Shown: positions 1 to 13,580 of the stretch, one piece after another
How the letters are laid out: each line of letters opens with the position of its first letter
How positions within the stretch are numbered: position 1 is the stretch's first letter
Source: Engraulis encrasicolus
Lineage: Eukaryota; Chordata; Actinopteri; Clupeiformes; Engraulidae
Length of the DNA: 64,000 bases
Direction: 5' to 3'
NCBI RefSeq assembly: GCF_034702125.1
Contig: NC_085860.1
Coordinates: forward strand, 18,054,541 to 18,118,540
The notes under the pieces: model-generated
What the model was told of the DNA's origin: nothing
Database searches by the model: none
The model's input: only the letters and a program-made list of their open reading frames with translations
Translations under genes and position numbers: made by a program

Positions 1-597
1 GGAGGACATTGTATCTAACCATCAGATTTCCATTCTGGTGGTCTGAGCACAAATAACTCACCCTGCCAACTACAAATCAAGAATATTAGACATTCACTCT
101 TACTTCAGAGACAAGCACAAAGTATACAAGATTGGAATAGTCAAAAACAACAGGGAAAGTCAGCGAGCCTTCAATCTGCTGACCAGTCAGTCTCACATTC
201 TGTCCTAAAAAATAAGTCCATCTCAGAAGAAATGCTCCCCTTTGCAATTAAAGCAAGACTCCAATGCTTCCCAACTAGGTACTATCTGACAACATGGTAC
301 CCCTCGCAATTCAACCCCAATTGCATATGGCACACTAATGGTCAGGAGAATGAAACAGTAGCCTTCATATTGAGTGGATATCATTACCACAAAGGACAGT
401 ATATGGCCAGACATGACAGTCGACAGTCTGGTTGCAAAGGACTGTACGATCGGGAGACAAATATGGAGACAAAGATATTTTGTTTACACTTGAATGGTGA
501 TTCATTTGTTACAATAACAACGATACTTAAGTGTGAAAGTCTAAGTTCTGCCAGTCTGTCAATAGCCTCTTCCAAAATATTTGGACTAGGCCTACCT
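1..597. other. No recognised feature
   Basis: Unique-looking sequence presumably within or downstream of the trhr gene. The ORFs here are short and match nothing I know. Confidence 0.4.
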
Positions 598-1197
598 TTA
601 AAGGTGCACTGTGTAGGATGGTGGCCAGTGTAGGTATTGGAACTATGCTGCTCATTGAAACTGTGCTGTCTACTACCAAATTTGAGCTTACTAAATTTAC
701 TAAACAATAAGCGAATATTTACTTGTATGACCAAAAAACAGTGAGTTTTGCAGCTAAAAATAGTCTTTTCATGGAAGTTCAAAATGACGGACCATGGAGA
801 AGATCCCCCTTTTCATGCATAAAAAATGCTATTTCCCCAGTCATCAGGGACTGTGACCCCAAACTGACCCGGGTATTTTTGGCATAGACCAGCCCCTCAC
901 CCCCACCTCCATACTACAATATGTCCACTGTATCCTAAGGATGCACCGATAGGCCACCCCATCTAAATTGTGAGCCAGTCTCTAATGTCAAATTTGAAAC
1001 AAACAAACAAACAAACGAACAAAAAACAACAGCGTCGGCCCCTAGGGACTGGCGGCCCACCAGGAAAATGCCCTGTATGCCAGATTACCAGTCCTGCCCT
1101 GCCAGTCATAATGAATACCTTGGAGAAGGTAACATTTGTGAATGGGCAGCATGAATTCTGGAAATAAACTACTAAAAATATTACAGTGCACCTTTAA
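598..1197. mobile_element. MITE of the TTAAAGGTGCACTGTG family, interrupted
   Basis: Left half from 598 (TTAAAGGTGCACTGTGTAGG) to about 830 and right half from about 1120 (ATGGGCAGCATGAATTCTGG) to TGCACCTTTAA at 1197. About 290 bp of other sequence lies between them, including an AAACAAAC run and a possible hAT end (CAGGGCAGGACTGG inverted, about 1090). Confidence 0.6.
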
Positions 1198-1310
1198 TTC
1201 TTGTCTCTTGGGTCCAAATAGAAGAAATCAAGTGCACTTGATGGCTTTTTGTAATTGCAGCTGTGTGCGGTGTCATGTGTGTTTATCTGAATTAATACAT
1301 GATGTCTTGT

Positions 1311-1982
<672 letters not shown>

Positions 1983-2138
1983 TTAAGACCACATGCTCCA
2001 CTACACAGCCACCCCATTTGTGTGCGCGTGTGTGCGTTTTTGTGTTTGTTGCACATTGCAGAGCTGTTGTACCGCATCGTGTGTGTGCTGCATGTGTGTC
2101 CATGTAAGATCACTCGCACACAAAAAGCACATCCCAGT

Positions 2139-2405
2139 GCACTGCTCCTCTCCTCTCCTCCCTTGCTCTTCTTCTCTCATCTTCTCCACTCCTCCTCTCA
2201 TCTTCTCCTCTCCTCTTCTCCACTCATCTTCTCCTCTCATCTTCTCCACTCATCTTTTCCACTCCTCTTCTCCACTCCTCTTCTCCACTCCTCTTCTCCA
2301 CTCCTCTTCTCCACTCCTCTTCTCTCCTATTCTCATAATCACTTCTCCTATCCTCTTCTCCTATCCTCTTCTCCACTCCTCTTCTCATCTCCTCTTCTCC
2401 TAATC
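2139..2405. repeat. Pyrimidine minisatellite
   Basis: CTCCTCTTCTCCACTCCTCT-like units, about 270 bases, nearly pure C+T on the plus strand. Confidence 0.85.
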
Positions 2406-2666
2406 GCTCTCTCTCAGCTCACACACATCTGGCTGCACAAGATGACCAGCTGCTACTCTGAGTTGATGGCACAATGTCGTGTTCTACAGGCCAGAGGAAT
2501 ACTGTAGGCATGGAATTGGGGATTTTCAGGGAATAAAATTGCTGAATTTCCTCTCACTGTTTCGTTAGCTCACTGTGATCAAATTTAATTCAGTGTGGTT
2601 TTGTCTTGGTTTTGTCTTTGTCTCTGGTTTTGACTTGGTTTTGTTTGTTTTATTTGTATTGGACAT

Positions 2667-2866
<200 letters not shown>

Positions 2867-3267
2867 CATGTGTACGTATGCATGCATCGGTCTGTTCTTA
2901 TACTAGTTTTCTCCCCACAAATTATTCCAATTTTAATCCATAATAGAATGGTATTCCATGTTTATTGCGTATAATAGGATGAAACTAGTGTGATGGTGTG
3001 CTGAGAGCTGATTTTATATGCTCTTCTGTAAAACAATGTGTTTGCATCATTTGTCTGTGTTTGTATGTTGATGTGTTGTGCTATTCTGTTGACGACAATC
3101 AAATCTAATTTTAAGCCGCTCATATTTGTTTGATGCCTGTTTTTTGCAGACAATAAGCTGTTTGGTCTATTGGTTTTCTGGGAGCTACTGGTTTTGAGGT
3201 GCTCTGTACAGTATGTGGGAGGAAGTGGCCAAGTGTACATTTGTGGAATGTGCTTGTCTGTATGTTG

Positions 3268-4042
3268 TGTTATATTGTGCTATGTTGTATGTTGTCTGTA
3301 TGTTGTGTTGTGTTGTATTGTGTTGTGTTGTGTTGTGTTTGTGTTGTGTTGTGTTGTGTTGTTTTTGTTGCTGTGTTGTGTCTTGTCTGTATGTGTTGTG
3401 TTGTGTTGTGTTGTGTTGTGTTGTTGTTGCTGTGTTGTGTCTTGTCTGTAGGCCTATGTGTTGTGTTGTGTTGTGTTGTGCTGTGTCTTGTCTGTATGTT
3501 GTGTTGTGTTGTGTTGTGTTGTGTTGTGTTGTGTTGTGTTGTGTCTTGTCTGTGTGTTGTGTTGTGTTGTGTTGTGTTGTGTTGTGTTGTGTTGTGTTGT
3601 GTTGTGTTGTGTTGTTGTTGCTGTGTTGTGTCTTGTCTGTATGTGTTGTGTTGTTGTGTTGTGTTGTGTTGTATCTTGTCTGTATGTTGTGTTGTGTTGT
3701 GTTGTGTTGTGTCGTGTCGTGTCGTGTCGTGTCGTGTCGTGTCGTGTCGTGTTGTGTTGTGTTGTGTTGTGTTGTGTTGTGTTATTGTTGTGTTGTGTTG
3801 TGTTGTGTTGTGTTGTGTTGTTGTTGTGTTGTGTCTTATCTGTATGTTGTGTTGTGTTGTGTTGTGTTGTGTTGTGTTGTGTTGTGTTGTGTTGTGTTGT
3901 GTTGTGTTGTGTTGTGTTGTGTTGTGTTGTGCTATTCTGTGTTGTGTTGTGTTGTGTTGTGTTGTGTTGTGTTGTGTTGTGTTGTGTTGTGTTGTGTTGT
4001 GTTGTGTTGTGTTGTGTTGTGTTGTGTTGTGTCTTGTCTGTA
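3268..4042. repeat. TTGTG pentanucleotide array
   Basis: About 775 bases of TTGTG units with periodic CTTGTCTGTATG interruptions and a TCGTG variant block at 3710-3750. ORFs crossing it are artefacts. Confidence 0.95.
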
Positions 4043-4389
4043 TGTTGTGTTTAATTTTAGTCTGTACATAGAAACAAGATCTCATCCATGTTTATAATGT
4101 GTATACATTTGATATTTTGTTGTTATTTCAGCCTAAGGCTAACTCTGGTAATGCATGAAATGGCAACGTATGTTTCACTGTAATTGTACATCTTCCCTAA
4201 TAAATTGAAATTGAATTGAATAGAATTTTGTGTTGCTCCCTCAATCGAAACTAATTTGAACCCTGACATATAACATAATGTACCAGCCATGCTTATTGTG
4301 GAGAATAAAGAAGGTCTGATGGTGTGCTGTAAAGCTGTTGATTTCATATGTTTCTGTATAAGAAGAGGCTTGCATGATTTTTTGTCTGT

Positions 4390-4690
4390 ATGTTGTGTTT
4401 GTGTTTGTGTTCGTGTTGTGTTGTGTTGTGTTGTGTTGTGTTGTGTTGTGTTGTGTTGTGTTGTGTTGTGTTGTGTTGTGTTGTGTTGTGTTGTGTTGTG
4501 TTGTGTTGTGTTGTGCTGTGCTGCAAGGTGCTGTGTTGTGAGGTGCTGTGTTCTGCTGTGCTGTGCAGTTCTGTGCTGCGCTGTGCTGTGCTGCAAGGTG
4601 CTGTGTTGTGAGGTGCTGTGTTCTGCTGTGTTGTGCTGTGCTGCGCTGCACTGTGCTGTGCTGTGCTGTGCTGTGTTGTGTTGTGTTGTG
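4390..4690. repeat. Second TTGTG / CTGTG array
   Basis: TTGTG units then CTGTG variants. A segment reading CTGCAAGGTGCTGTGTTGTG occurs twice (about 4521 and 4591). The flanks resemble those of the first array. Confidence 0.9.
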
Positions 4691-4942
4691 CCCTTCTGCT
4701 CTCCTCAATCAAATCCAATTTGAACCCGTACGTATAATAAAACAGCACTGGCTCATCTCCAGTTTTATAGTGGTTGGTTTAACTGGGTGTGTGGTGATGG
4801 TGGTGGTGTGTTGTGCTATGGTATGTTGGTGCAGATGCTGCAGGTGTCCCAAAGTAGTTCAGCAGGGCTGATGAGGTGTGACCGGCATGTCTGGGGCCCT
4901 GCCACCCGCAAATGAAGACGAACAGCAGTCATTACCACGCGG

Positions 4943-5051
<109 letters not shown>

Positions 5052-5372
5052 GCCGCTGACAGCTTAGGCTGGGCCCGGGACAAGGTCATCTGAAAGGGGC
5101 CCCTCACCCAATACATTCAATGTAATGAGGACCCAATTCTGCCCCCCCCCCTCTGTCCCTGGGCCCGGGACAACTGACCCCTTTGTCACCCCTTCTCGGC
5201 TTCCCTGTATGTGCACACATACACACCAGGTGCACACACACATGGATATACGTGTATGTACACACATGTGCTAACATGCGTGTAATGAATGGACACACAC
5301 GTACACAAACTCTCACATGGTAGTAAACAGGCATGCAAGCACACGCACACATACATGCATACACATACTACA

Positions 5373-5750
<378 letters not shown>

Positions 5751-5763
5751 CCGTTACACACAC

Positions 5764-6048
5764 CTGTTTCCGTGACGAGAGAGGGCTCTTGGGGGGCCGG
5801 CCTGCCTTAGCGGCGCTGTTGGCGGCGGGCTCCTTGCAGCTGCGCCGCAGGGTGGTTGCCGTGCCGACTGCGTTGCCGGGGGCGTTGGGCAGCGGGTTGA
5901 GGAAGAGGATGCGGGCGATGAGGCCGTACAGCACGATGGCCAGCAGCAGCGGGATCACGTAAAAGATGGCGAAGTCCATTAGGTAGATGGGCAGGTACAG
6001 GTCACGTGACACACGGTAGCCACACACCACACCACCATCAGGGCTCAC
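5764..6048 (-). CDS. trhr2: TRH receptor, coding exon 3 (ECL2, TM5, ICL3)
   Basis: Third visible coding exon of a class A GPCR, 95 codons, phase 0 at both ends. It begins after CTATTCAG (acceptor) and ends at GGAAACAG before GTGTGT (donor). It encodes the second extracellular loop with the conserved Cys (CGYRVS), TM5 (SPIYLMDF-like region reading [19 protein letters not shown], with the TM5 Pro), the [15 protein letters not shown] stretch typical of TRH receptors, and an ICL3 ending SSRKQ. In the family the next residues are VTKML at the start of TM6; that exon is not found here and should lie beyond the left edge. The protein is a plasma-membrane Gq-coupled receptor for pyro-Glu-His-Pro-amide. 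The exon edges abut long CA/GT tracts, and its 5' edge is duplicated upstream (see findings). Confidence 0.9.
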
Positions 6049-6058
6049 CTGAATAGCA

Positions 6059-6187
<129 letters not shown>

Positions 6188-6732
6188 TAGTCACACACCA
6201 CGCCACCGTCAGCGCCCACCTGAATAGCACACAGTTATAGGTTATAGTGTGCACAGCTCATCTAACTCACACGTTTGTTTGGAAGAACTGGCTTTACGAA
6301 TTGCCCCCGTTCATTTCTATAGACGCTTTGTTGTTTTGTCTCCTTCCACATGTAGGCCTATGTAGAGTGTTTCTGTCCCAGGTAAGTGAGTGGGAAGCAG
6401 AGAGCATTTACAAACTGTAAAATGGTTTGTTTACAATAAGTTAATTAAAATATGTCAACAACATGTTAATAAAGCTTTTCAAGGGACGGTGGTTATTCTA
6501 AAGCATTGCCAAGTTTTGTACATGAGGCCCCAGGTAAGTGAGAGGGAAGGAGCGGGCAGGTGTCTCACCTGTATGTCCACCAGGAAAAAGAAAGACTTAA
6601 ATAAAATAAAACTAGAGTGTAACATAGTCGAATGTTCTATCAAACAGCTTCCTTGGCGGAGGTCTGCACTCTCAGAGTGCATTTCTGAAGTGTTATCATA
6701 AGTAAGTTGGAAGTAGAGGGCAGGCGTCTCAC

Positions 6733-6865
6733 CTGGATGTCCACGAGGAAGAACCACATCATGCAGTAGATGCAGGTGAATACCCACACGCCGGCGATGA
6801 TGCGCTTGGCCCGCGACACCGTGCACATCGTCTGAGCTTTCATCGGGTGGCAGATGGCAATGTAC
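6733..6865 (-). CDS. trhr2: TRH receptor, coding exon 2 (ICL2, TM4)
   Basis: 133 nt: one base completes an Arg codon split across the intron, followed by 44 codons. It encodes [13 protein letters not shown], the ICL2 after the ERY motif, then SRAKRI and TM4 with the conserved Trp ([20 protein letters not shown]). Acceptor CATGACAG/G and donor CATCCAG/GTGAGA are both good matches. The text is strongly TRH-receptor-like; ERY rather than DRY is normal for this family as I know it. An imperfect copy of this exon's 3' end plus donor lies in the downstream intron near 6555-6590. Confidence 0.92.
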
Positions 6866-6959
6866 CTGTCATGGGGAAACACATCGGATTAGGAAGGAAT
6901 GAGTCAGATCATGGCGTTTTTTCAGAAAGTGCGCTCAACTCCAAACTGATTTTACAAGG

Positions 6960-7140
6960 TCTTCTTCTTTTTTTAAAGTTTATTTTGGGGGGCTTTTGAG
7001 CTTTTTTTTATGACAGGACAGTGACAGAGGGACAGGAAACGAGTGGGAAGAGAGAGACGGGGAAGGATCGGCAAATGACCCAGCCCAGAATCAAACCTGG
7101 GTCGGCAGTGTAGAAAGGGAGGGCCATGTGACCAGCGATC
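6960..7140 (-). mobile_element. Second tRNA-derived SINE type
   Basis: On the minus strand: a B-box-like AGGTTTGATTCTGGG, then CTTCCCCGTCTCTCTCTTCC, CACTCGTTTCCTGTC, and an A-rich tail (AATAAACTTTAAAAAAAG). This pattern is a common fish SINE body. In the trhr intron. Confidence 0.6.
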
Positions 7141-7317
7141 TGACTGCTACTCTGAGAGTTTGAGGTGCAGTTGGTTGCTCACTGACTGCTGATATTGTGT
7201 GAAAGATATAGGTGTTCTCTATTGGCCAACACTATAATTACAATAGATTGATTCAGTAGTGTTTTTATATCTTGGCACTATTGTTATTTTTTTGTATTTT
7301 GTTTCATCTACGGGCCG

Positions 7318-7378
7318 CACTGAGTGAGGGGGCGGGCTGCATGTGGCCCCCGAGCCTCCAGTTGCCCATCCCTGCTCT
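7318..7378. mobile_element. Solo hAT-like terminus
   Basis: On the minus strand it begins CAGGGATGGGCAACTGGAGG and continues through GGGGGCCACATGCAGC, the familiar hAT terminal pattern. I do not find the partner end. Confidence 0.5.
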
Positions 7379-7632
7379 AGAGTGATGGAACAGGACTGGC
7401 CATGCATGTATGAAAGGCTGAGTAGAACACACTGTCCGAGACTGGGCAGAAAGACCACCGCAGATGTGAAACTGGCCTTAAGTTACATGCTTGATGCAAT
7501 AAAAGTTGGGGGACCATATAATGCGATACAATTAGGGGACCCTATTGAAAGCGAGATGTCACATTTCAAGAGGCACTCCCCATGTGTAAATAAATAAATC
7601 AAATAAATGTGAGTGCAGGTGAGCTCACTCAC

Positions 7633-8018
7633 CTCTCCACAGTGAAGGCTGTGATGGAGCACGATGACACGTTGATGCCCAGGTACTGCAGGTAGGTGAT
7701 GCCCTGGCAGCCGGCGTGCCCGTACACCCAGGTGCCCGTCAGGCTGTCGGAGATGTTGGGCAGCCCCGCCGCCACCAGCACTGTCAGGTCGGCCACCGCC
7801 AGGCTCACCAGGTAGCAGTTGGTGGGCGTGCGCATGTGCCGTGTGGTCAGCACCACCAGCACGACCATGACGTTACCCACGATACCCACCGTGCACACCA
7901 GCAGCACCAGGAACACCGACACCGTCTTGTACTCCAGAGACTGCAGAACCGGGTCCACCGACCCGGCCAGCGACACGTTGGTAGGGGTGTCCGATCGGGA
8001 GCTCACATTCTCAGCCAT
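7633..8018 (-). CDS. trhr2: TRH receptor, coding exon 1 (N-terminus to TM3)
   Basis: 386 nt from ATG at 8018 to GAGAG/GTGAGT. I chose the ATG giving [10 protein letters not shown] because TRH receptors have short N-termini; an in-frame ATG at 8093 would add 25 residues. Visible features are two N-glycosylation sequons (NVS twice), TM1 with GNV, TM2 with SLAVADL (the sodium-site Asp), ECL1 with GTWVYG and the disulphide Cys (HAGC), and TM3 ending FTVER, with the Tyr of ERY on the next exon. It splices in phase to 6865. The paralogue call (trhr2) rests partly on position next to zc3h18, which matches my recollection of Trhr2-Zc3h18 linkage in mouse; membership of the TRHR family is much firmer than the paralogue number. 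Confidence 0.9.
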
Positions 8019-8298
8019 GTTTTTTGTTTTTTTGGGGTTTTTTGCGTATCTGGGGTCCGTTCTCTCAGTTGAGCAGTTGTTAGCAGCTAGCAACTTGGGT
8101 AGTTGTCAGTGGGACATTGCACTGCAAACATCAAATTCGCTAATGTAGTTATGGTTTCAAGAAATGCACCCCTGTTTTTTTATACAATAAGAGGGGTAAA
8201 GTCTTTTTGTTCTGCTAGGGTTATGTTTTATATTTCACTGCCCCTTTGCGTAGTTTTATTTTTGTATGCTGTAGTGTAGGCTAGAATTGTTTTCTGGT

Positions 8299-8362
8299 GT
8301 GTGTGTGTGTGTGTGCGCGCGCTTGCGTGCGTGTGTATGTGTGTGTGTGTGTGTGTGTGTGT
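8299..8362. repeat. Short GT microsatellite
   Basis: GT with GCGCGCGC and GTGCGTGC interruptions. Confidence 0.85.
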
Positions 8363-8957
8363 CTATACAGTAACTCTGTCTGTGAATAATGAACCCAAAT
8401 TAATACTTCTCTACGCCCAACTCCTGACCATGTCTTGATACAATCTAGTTCAGGGAAACGGCCATGTTTGTCCTAGGAGGTGTTTGGTTGTTGTTGTTGT
8501 TGTTGTTGTTATAGCACACTTGCACCCTTCTTGGGCCTCTTCTGAGCTGCTTAATTTCCGCGAGGCTTTAATGCGATTGTCTTCTCTTCACAGATGCAGA
8601 TGCGGACGCTAATTCTCCCGTGGGGCCCATTCTTCTTCTGCTGTAATGCAATTGTCCACCTTATCGAACCTGCTGGTAAAATAAGGATCGTATTAGTGCA
8701 ACAGGAGGTGGATGATGGGGAGAAGAGAAGAGAATGCCTTTGCCCATCACATCACTGGCTAGAGGATTCACAGTTGAGCGCTAATTGTCAAATAATTGCA
8801 AACATGTCCGCCTCGCCTGGCGGTGGATGATAACTGCTGTTGGTGCCACTGTGAGGAGCAACCCTCCAGAGGCAGCCAAGGAAGCTCACACTGTGACATG
8901 TCGAGAGGATGGAGCCACGTGTCTACTGGTTACTGTTCTCTCTCTCTCTCCCCCGTC

Positions 8958-9064
<107 letters not shown>

Positions 9065-9975
9065 TCTACATGCAAATTGTCTTTCTACACCTGCCTCTGT
9101 TTGTTGGCCTCCACTGAAGATATGTCTTTCATTTCTCAAAACACCATCAAGCCCGCCTGATGATAAGCTTTTACAGCAAATTATTTAAATGAGACATTTT
9201 AAGACTGGACAGAATTACAAGGCAATTAAAAAACTGAAACTGAAACATTAAAATCTCATCTGCTGTGTGTTTCTCTCTGGGCAAATAGATGCATACCATT
9301 ACATTGCTAATTACTGAGAATCTCAGGCCACAGTTGGTGTGTTGCGTTAATGTGTGTTGTTTTCTTTATAAAGCCCTGTTCTTTTTTTGGTAACACTCAT
9401 TAAAAGTGTACTCTATTTCGATGCCTCTTCGGGGCATCTTTTACAGCCATCCTTCAGAAATGATCAATCTCAGATCACGGTAGTATAGGGTGAATGTATT
9501 GACTTACTGAGGACATATAGAGAGTAGGCCTAAGTCTTCAAAGTTATGTACGAGGCAGCTCATTAATGTTTTAACACATTTTCAGTCCTGGTATGAAAAC
9601 ACTCAGCCTCTACTGAAATTATGAAGCTGTGAATAACACTCCAATAACCAGAGAAATTACCTTTCGCCACCCTCTGTCTCTCTCTGTAGTGTGCGTGGTG
9701 TGCATCTCTGTGTGTGTAGCTTACCAATGTGCTTTACAAAATTGTGGGACTCTTGAGCTCAATTTTAGAGGAACGACATCAATTAGTGACCCTTTCTGCA
9801 ACTTGGAAATATAAACAAGATGCAATCAGGGGTTCCCACAGCACTTAGGGTGGCCACTTTAACACACTCCCTGATCATTTTCATATTGCAAATGAAATTT
9901 CTTAAGATGTTTCACAAAAGTGGTAGCCTACAAGATATTCCTGTTGGGGGGATTTTAATATACAGTATTCCTTAC

Positions 9976-10050
9976 TTAAAAAGAAAGAAGTTTACTGCAC
10001 ACTCGGGTAAAAAGTCAAATAAGTCAGCGGTAAACTTCTTTCTTTTTAAA
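9976..10050. repeat. Fold-back, 23-base arms
   Basis: TTAAAAAGAAAGAAGTTTAC pairs with GTAAACTTCTTTCTTTTTAA around a 30-base loop. Confidence 0.7.
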
Positions 10051-10469
10051 AATCAAAGACTCCTGCCTTTACCAGCACCTGGAAGCTGTGTATGGATCTT
10101 TGAACTGTTGCATACAGTATTCCTTATTAAACTATGCAATGCACTGTATCCCAAAGGATGATAGACACGTCAAATATTCTGCGGCATTTACAAACCGGAG
10201 AGAACCAGCCAAGCTGCTATCACTCTAAATTAACACCAGCCAACCGGCCAAATGCTGGTGAAATTTTTGTTTGGCTGGTAAAAGAACAACTTACTCACCA
10301 CTTTGTCACAGTGATTGTGTGTTTGGCTAGTAAGATTACCATCAACTAGCCATTTTGTCTGGTGATGAAAAAAGTTAATTTAGAGCCCTGCTCTGTACAC
10401 TCTGTAAAGCTGTATATCACTCAAGTGTTATTTGATGTGCTGCGTCTGACTTTTAAAAAAAAAAGCCCT

Positions 10470-10640
10470 CCTTCATTAATGCATGGTGGTGCCAGCCAAA
10501 AGTGACTCCTGTCTTGCCATGTAAAACCTTAATTACTAATTGCGCGCTACCAGCCATAATTATAAAGGGCTGCTCAGCAAGGGTACTAATGGTAATGGAG
10601 TAAATAATGCCTAATTACACTGATTATGAACTATTACACT
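10470..10640. promoter_or_regulatory. Candidate non-coding regulatory element with clustered homeodomain sites
   Basis: About 170 bases containing CATTAATG, CTTAATTACTAATTGCGC, CATAATTATAAA and CCTAATTACACT, i.e. repeated TAAT cores in otherwise non-repetitive sequence between the divergent trhr and zc3h18 genes. It looks like conserved enhancer DNA, but this is a judgement from composition only. Confidence 0.3.
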
Positions 10641-13308
10641 CTGCTCTGCACCACTAGAAGCAGTGCAACACACCGAGAGAGAGTGAGAGTGCCAGCGACC
10701 AGGAAGCTAACAGAGGGGGACAAGGGACAGTTGTCCGGGGCACAGGCAGACAGGGGGCCCAAAATTGAGTTTTCATTATGCATTGCATGGGGGCCCTTTC
10801 AGGTGACTTTGCCCTGGGCCCAGCAAAAGCTGTCAGTGACCCTGCCAGCTACTGACAAGTCCTTTCATGAAAGTATATTTTGTGGCCGTATGTGTGCTGC
10901 CTGTCACTGTGATAAGATAGTTAGGGGGAGAGTTGGGGAGAGGGATGGGATAGAGTTGAGAGATGACTCAGAGCTCACAGTAAAAATGCAGCCTTAATTC
11001 AGAGTCAATTTGACAGTCAAAAGTTGGGGGTGCATACTGGATCTTTTAGAGTGTAATTGGTTTCAAAGTAACTCTTAATGTTGAACTAAATCTTCATTTT
11101 TTTTAACTGTGAATATTCGAACCTGGGTTCCCATCCACGTTTTGCCCACATATGCAAGCTAGCTAGGAGGCAGAGCACCTCAATAGCTGATACCAGTGGT
11201 TTGTAGTCAGATTTTTTTTTTTAAGTTTGACCATGTACTTTGTGACCATAAATGCGTGCTGTCATTGTGATAAATGTTAACCTCGCTTCGGAGGGCCCTG
11301 TACCGGGTCCAATGACTTTTGACTTCAACTTGATCTTCATTCCGCAACTGTTTGTAATCCAGGTGGTATAATAAACCCAGGAACATTATATATCATTGGA
11401 AAGCTTAGACCCTTAGGAATACATTCAGCACTACTTTAAAGAGGTTTGAACATATTGTATGTGCATTATTATCAATTTATTACACAATGTCACCTTTCAA
11501 ATATGACCCCCTCAAGCACCACTCGCCTGATGTCTCCCTACCTTCCTAGGATGAGTAGACATCCAAACATGAGCATATCCTTATCAGCATGGTCTCAAAA
11601 TGTCTGTTACAATCCAAGGTTCATGAAAGTGTAGTCTTTTTTTTAAACTTTATTTCAACCACAAGTTGTACAACTCCACTCAAACTAAACTACTTTATTG
11701 TGGAAAAATGATCGTTTTTTTTCCCCTCAGGAATTGTGCTGTTTTTGCCTACACTTCCATATTTTTCATATGATCAATGGTATTCCACATGATCCCCAGA
11801 CTCTGTTGATTACATGGGCACCACTGTGACCTTCCTACCCTGAAAGACAAGCCTTAGAAGAGAAGTAGGCAGGTCCAGTTTTACACAGCTTCATATTGGC
11901 TCATTTGCTTTGAAATACTGCAGCTCCCTCAAAGCAAGAGCTAGAAATTCCATTCAAAGACTGAATGATAGTCCAGAGTCCGGGTTTTCAAATGAGTCAT
12001 ATAGCTCTTCTGTATTACACCCAGGGACAGACGAATCTCAAATCTGCTCAACAATACCCCTTTCTTCCAATGTGTTTACTGTATAGTGTAGATTACTGTA
12101 CAGTACTGTACAGCAACATCTCTGTAATACTACCTAAAAGGCATATCCAACCATGGCTGATGACTGTATAACACCTCAAGGGGTATGCTTTCATATGTGA
12201 CTATGATAAGGCTTCTAGCTCAAAAGGTTCTTGTACAGTCAGACCTTATATGGGGGGTGCATTTTGACTAACAAAAAAAATACAAAAAGACACTTGGTAA
12301 AACGCATGTGTATATCCACACATAATTGTTTTGGGAAAGGTCATATATAGCTGTAGCAAGTTCTCCTTTGACAAGCAGCTTCAGTAGACCTGTGAATAAT
12401 AAAATATGTTTCCAAGGCCAAATGTATCAGCTATACTGCTGAAATGTAGTAATTTCCAGGGGGTCTCGATGACCACATTTTATAAAAAAGATGGTCTAAC
12501 CCCTGTAAGTCCTTGGTAGTACATCACAAAATCTCCCTGTCACTCTCTGATGATTCTACAGAGTCTCTACTTTCACTTTGGCACCAGCCACTTCATGATA
12601 GGTCAAAGTATGCAGATACAGGAACCATTTAAGTAGACGTTGTACAAAACCTTAAAAAAATTCAAAAATAGCCCCAAAGCTTAAGAGGTTTGTGGGGGAA
12701 GGGTTATGGGACATGGCTCTGAGCAGATTTGAACTTGGGTCCCTAAGGGTTTTGCCCATATGGCAAGGCAATCCAAGTAGAGTACCACAACACCCCTACA
12801 CCCACTCCAGGGCTGTATTAATGCGGCTGAAGCCTAGACCTATTGAAAAATTCATATTTCGTGTCAAGTACAGATTTAAATCATAGCAATACTTGTCCTC
12901 ATATATTGGCAGACATATCCTTAATTCCTAGCACATAATTATGACGCTGCCTATAATTTTGATGCTAAATTTGCCTTCCGAGGGACTCACAGCAACCTGT
13001 TGGCCATAGGGGCCCCAGGCCATCTTAATCAGGCCCGGCCAATGCCAAGCCCAATGCCACTGACTCAGCACTTGGAACAAAGACATTCATAAATCATTTC
13101 AGTTTTCCATAATGGCCGCAGTGTTGACACTTGAGGCACACAACACAACACTGACAATTAGTTTTAGTAAATGACTTGGACAGACGGGTGGGGTGCTGGC
13201 GTTGGTGCATGGGCCAATTCAATCAGAATAACTTAATATACCGCCCACTCAGAAACAATAGAGGTGTAGGCTATGAAATCAGCCAAGCCTCCAATAGGGA
13301 TTGGAGAG

Positions 13309-13580
<272 letters not shown>

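Larger units (their letters stand above)
9190..13300. other. Intergenic, no gene recognised
   Basis: Between the divergent genes, or inside the 5' intron of trhr if the exon at 15810 is real. Contains the fold-back at 9976, a degenerate repeat at about 10730-10850 related to 5050-5175, and the TAAT cluster. No coding signal seen. Confidence 0.5.

Noticed and set aside
3199..4097. ORFs of about 200-290 codons rich in Val, Cys and Leu (or His/Asn/Thr on the other strand)
   Set aside because: Produced entirely by the TTGTG array.
6860..7640. ERY instead of DRY as a sign of a damaged receptor
   Set aside because: TRH receptors normally have ERY, as I know the family, so this is not a defect.
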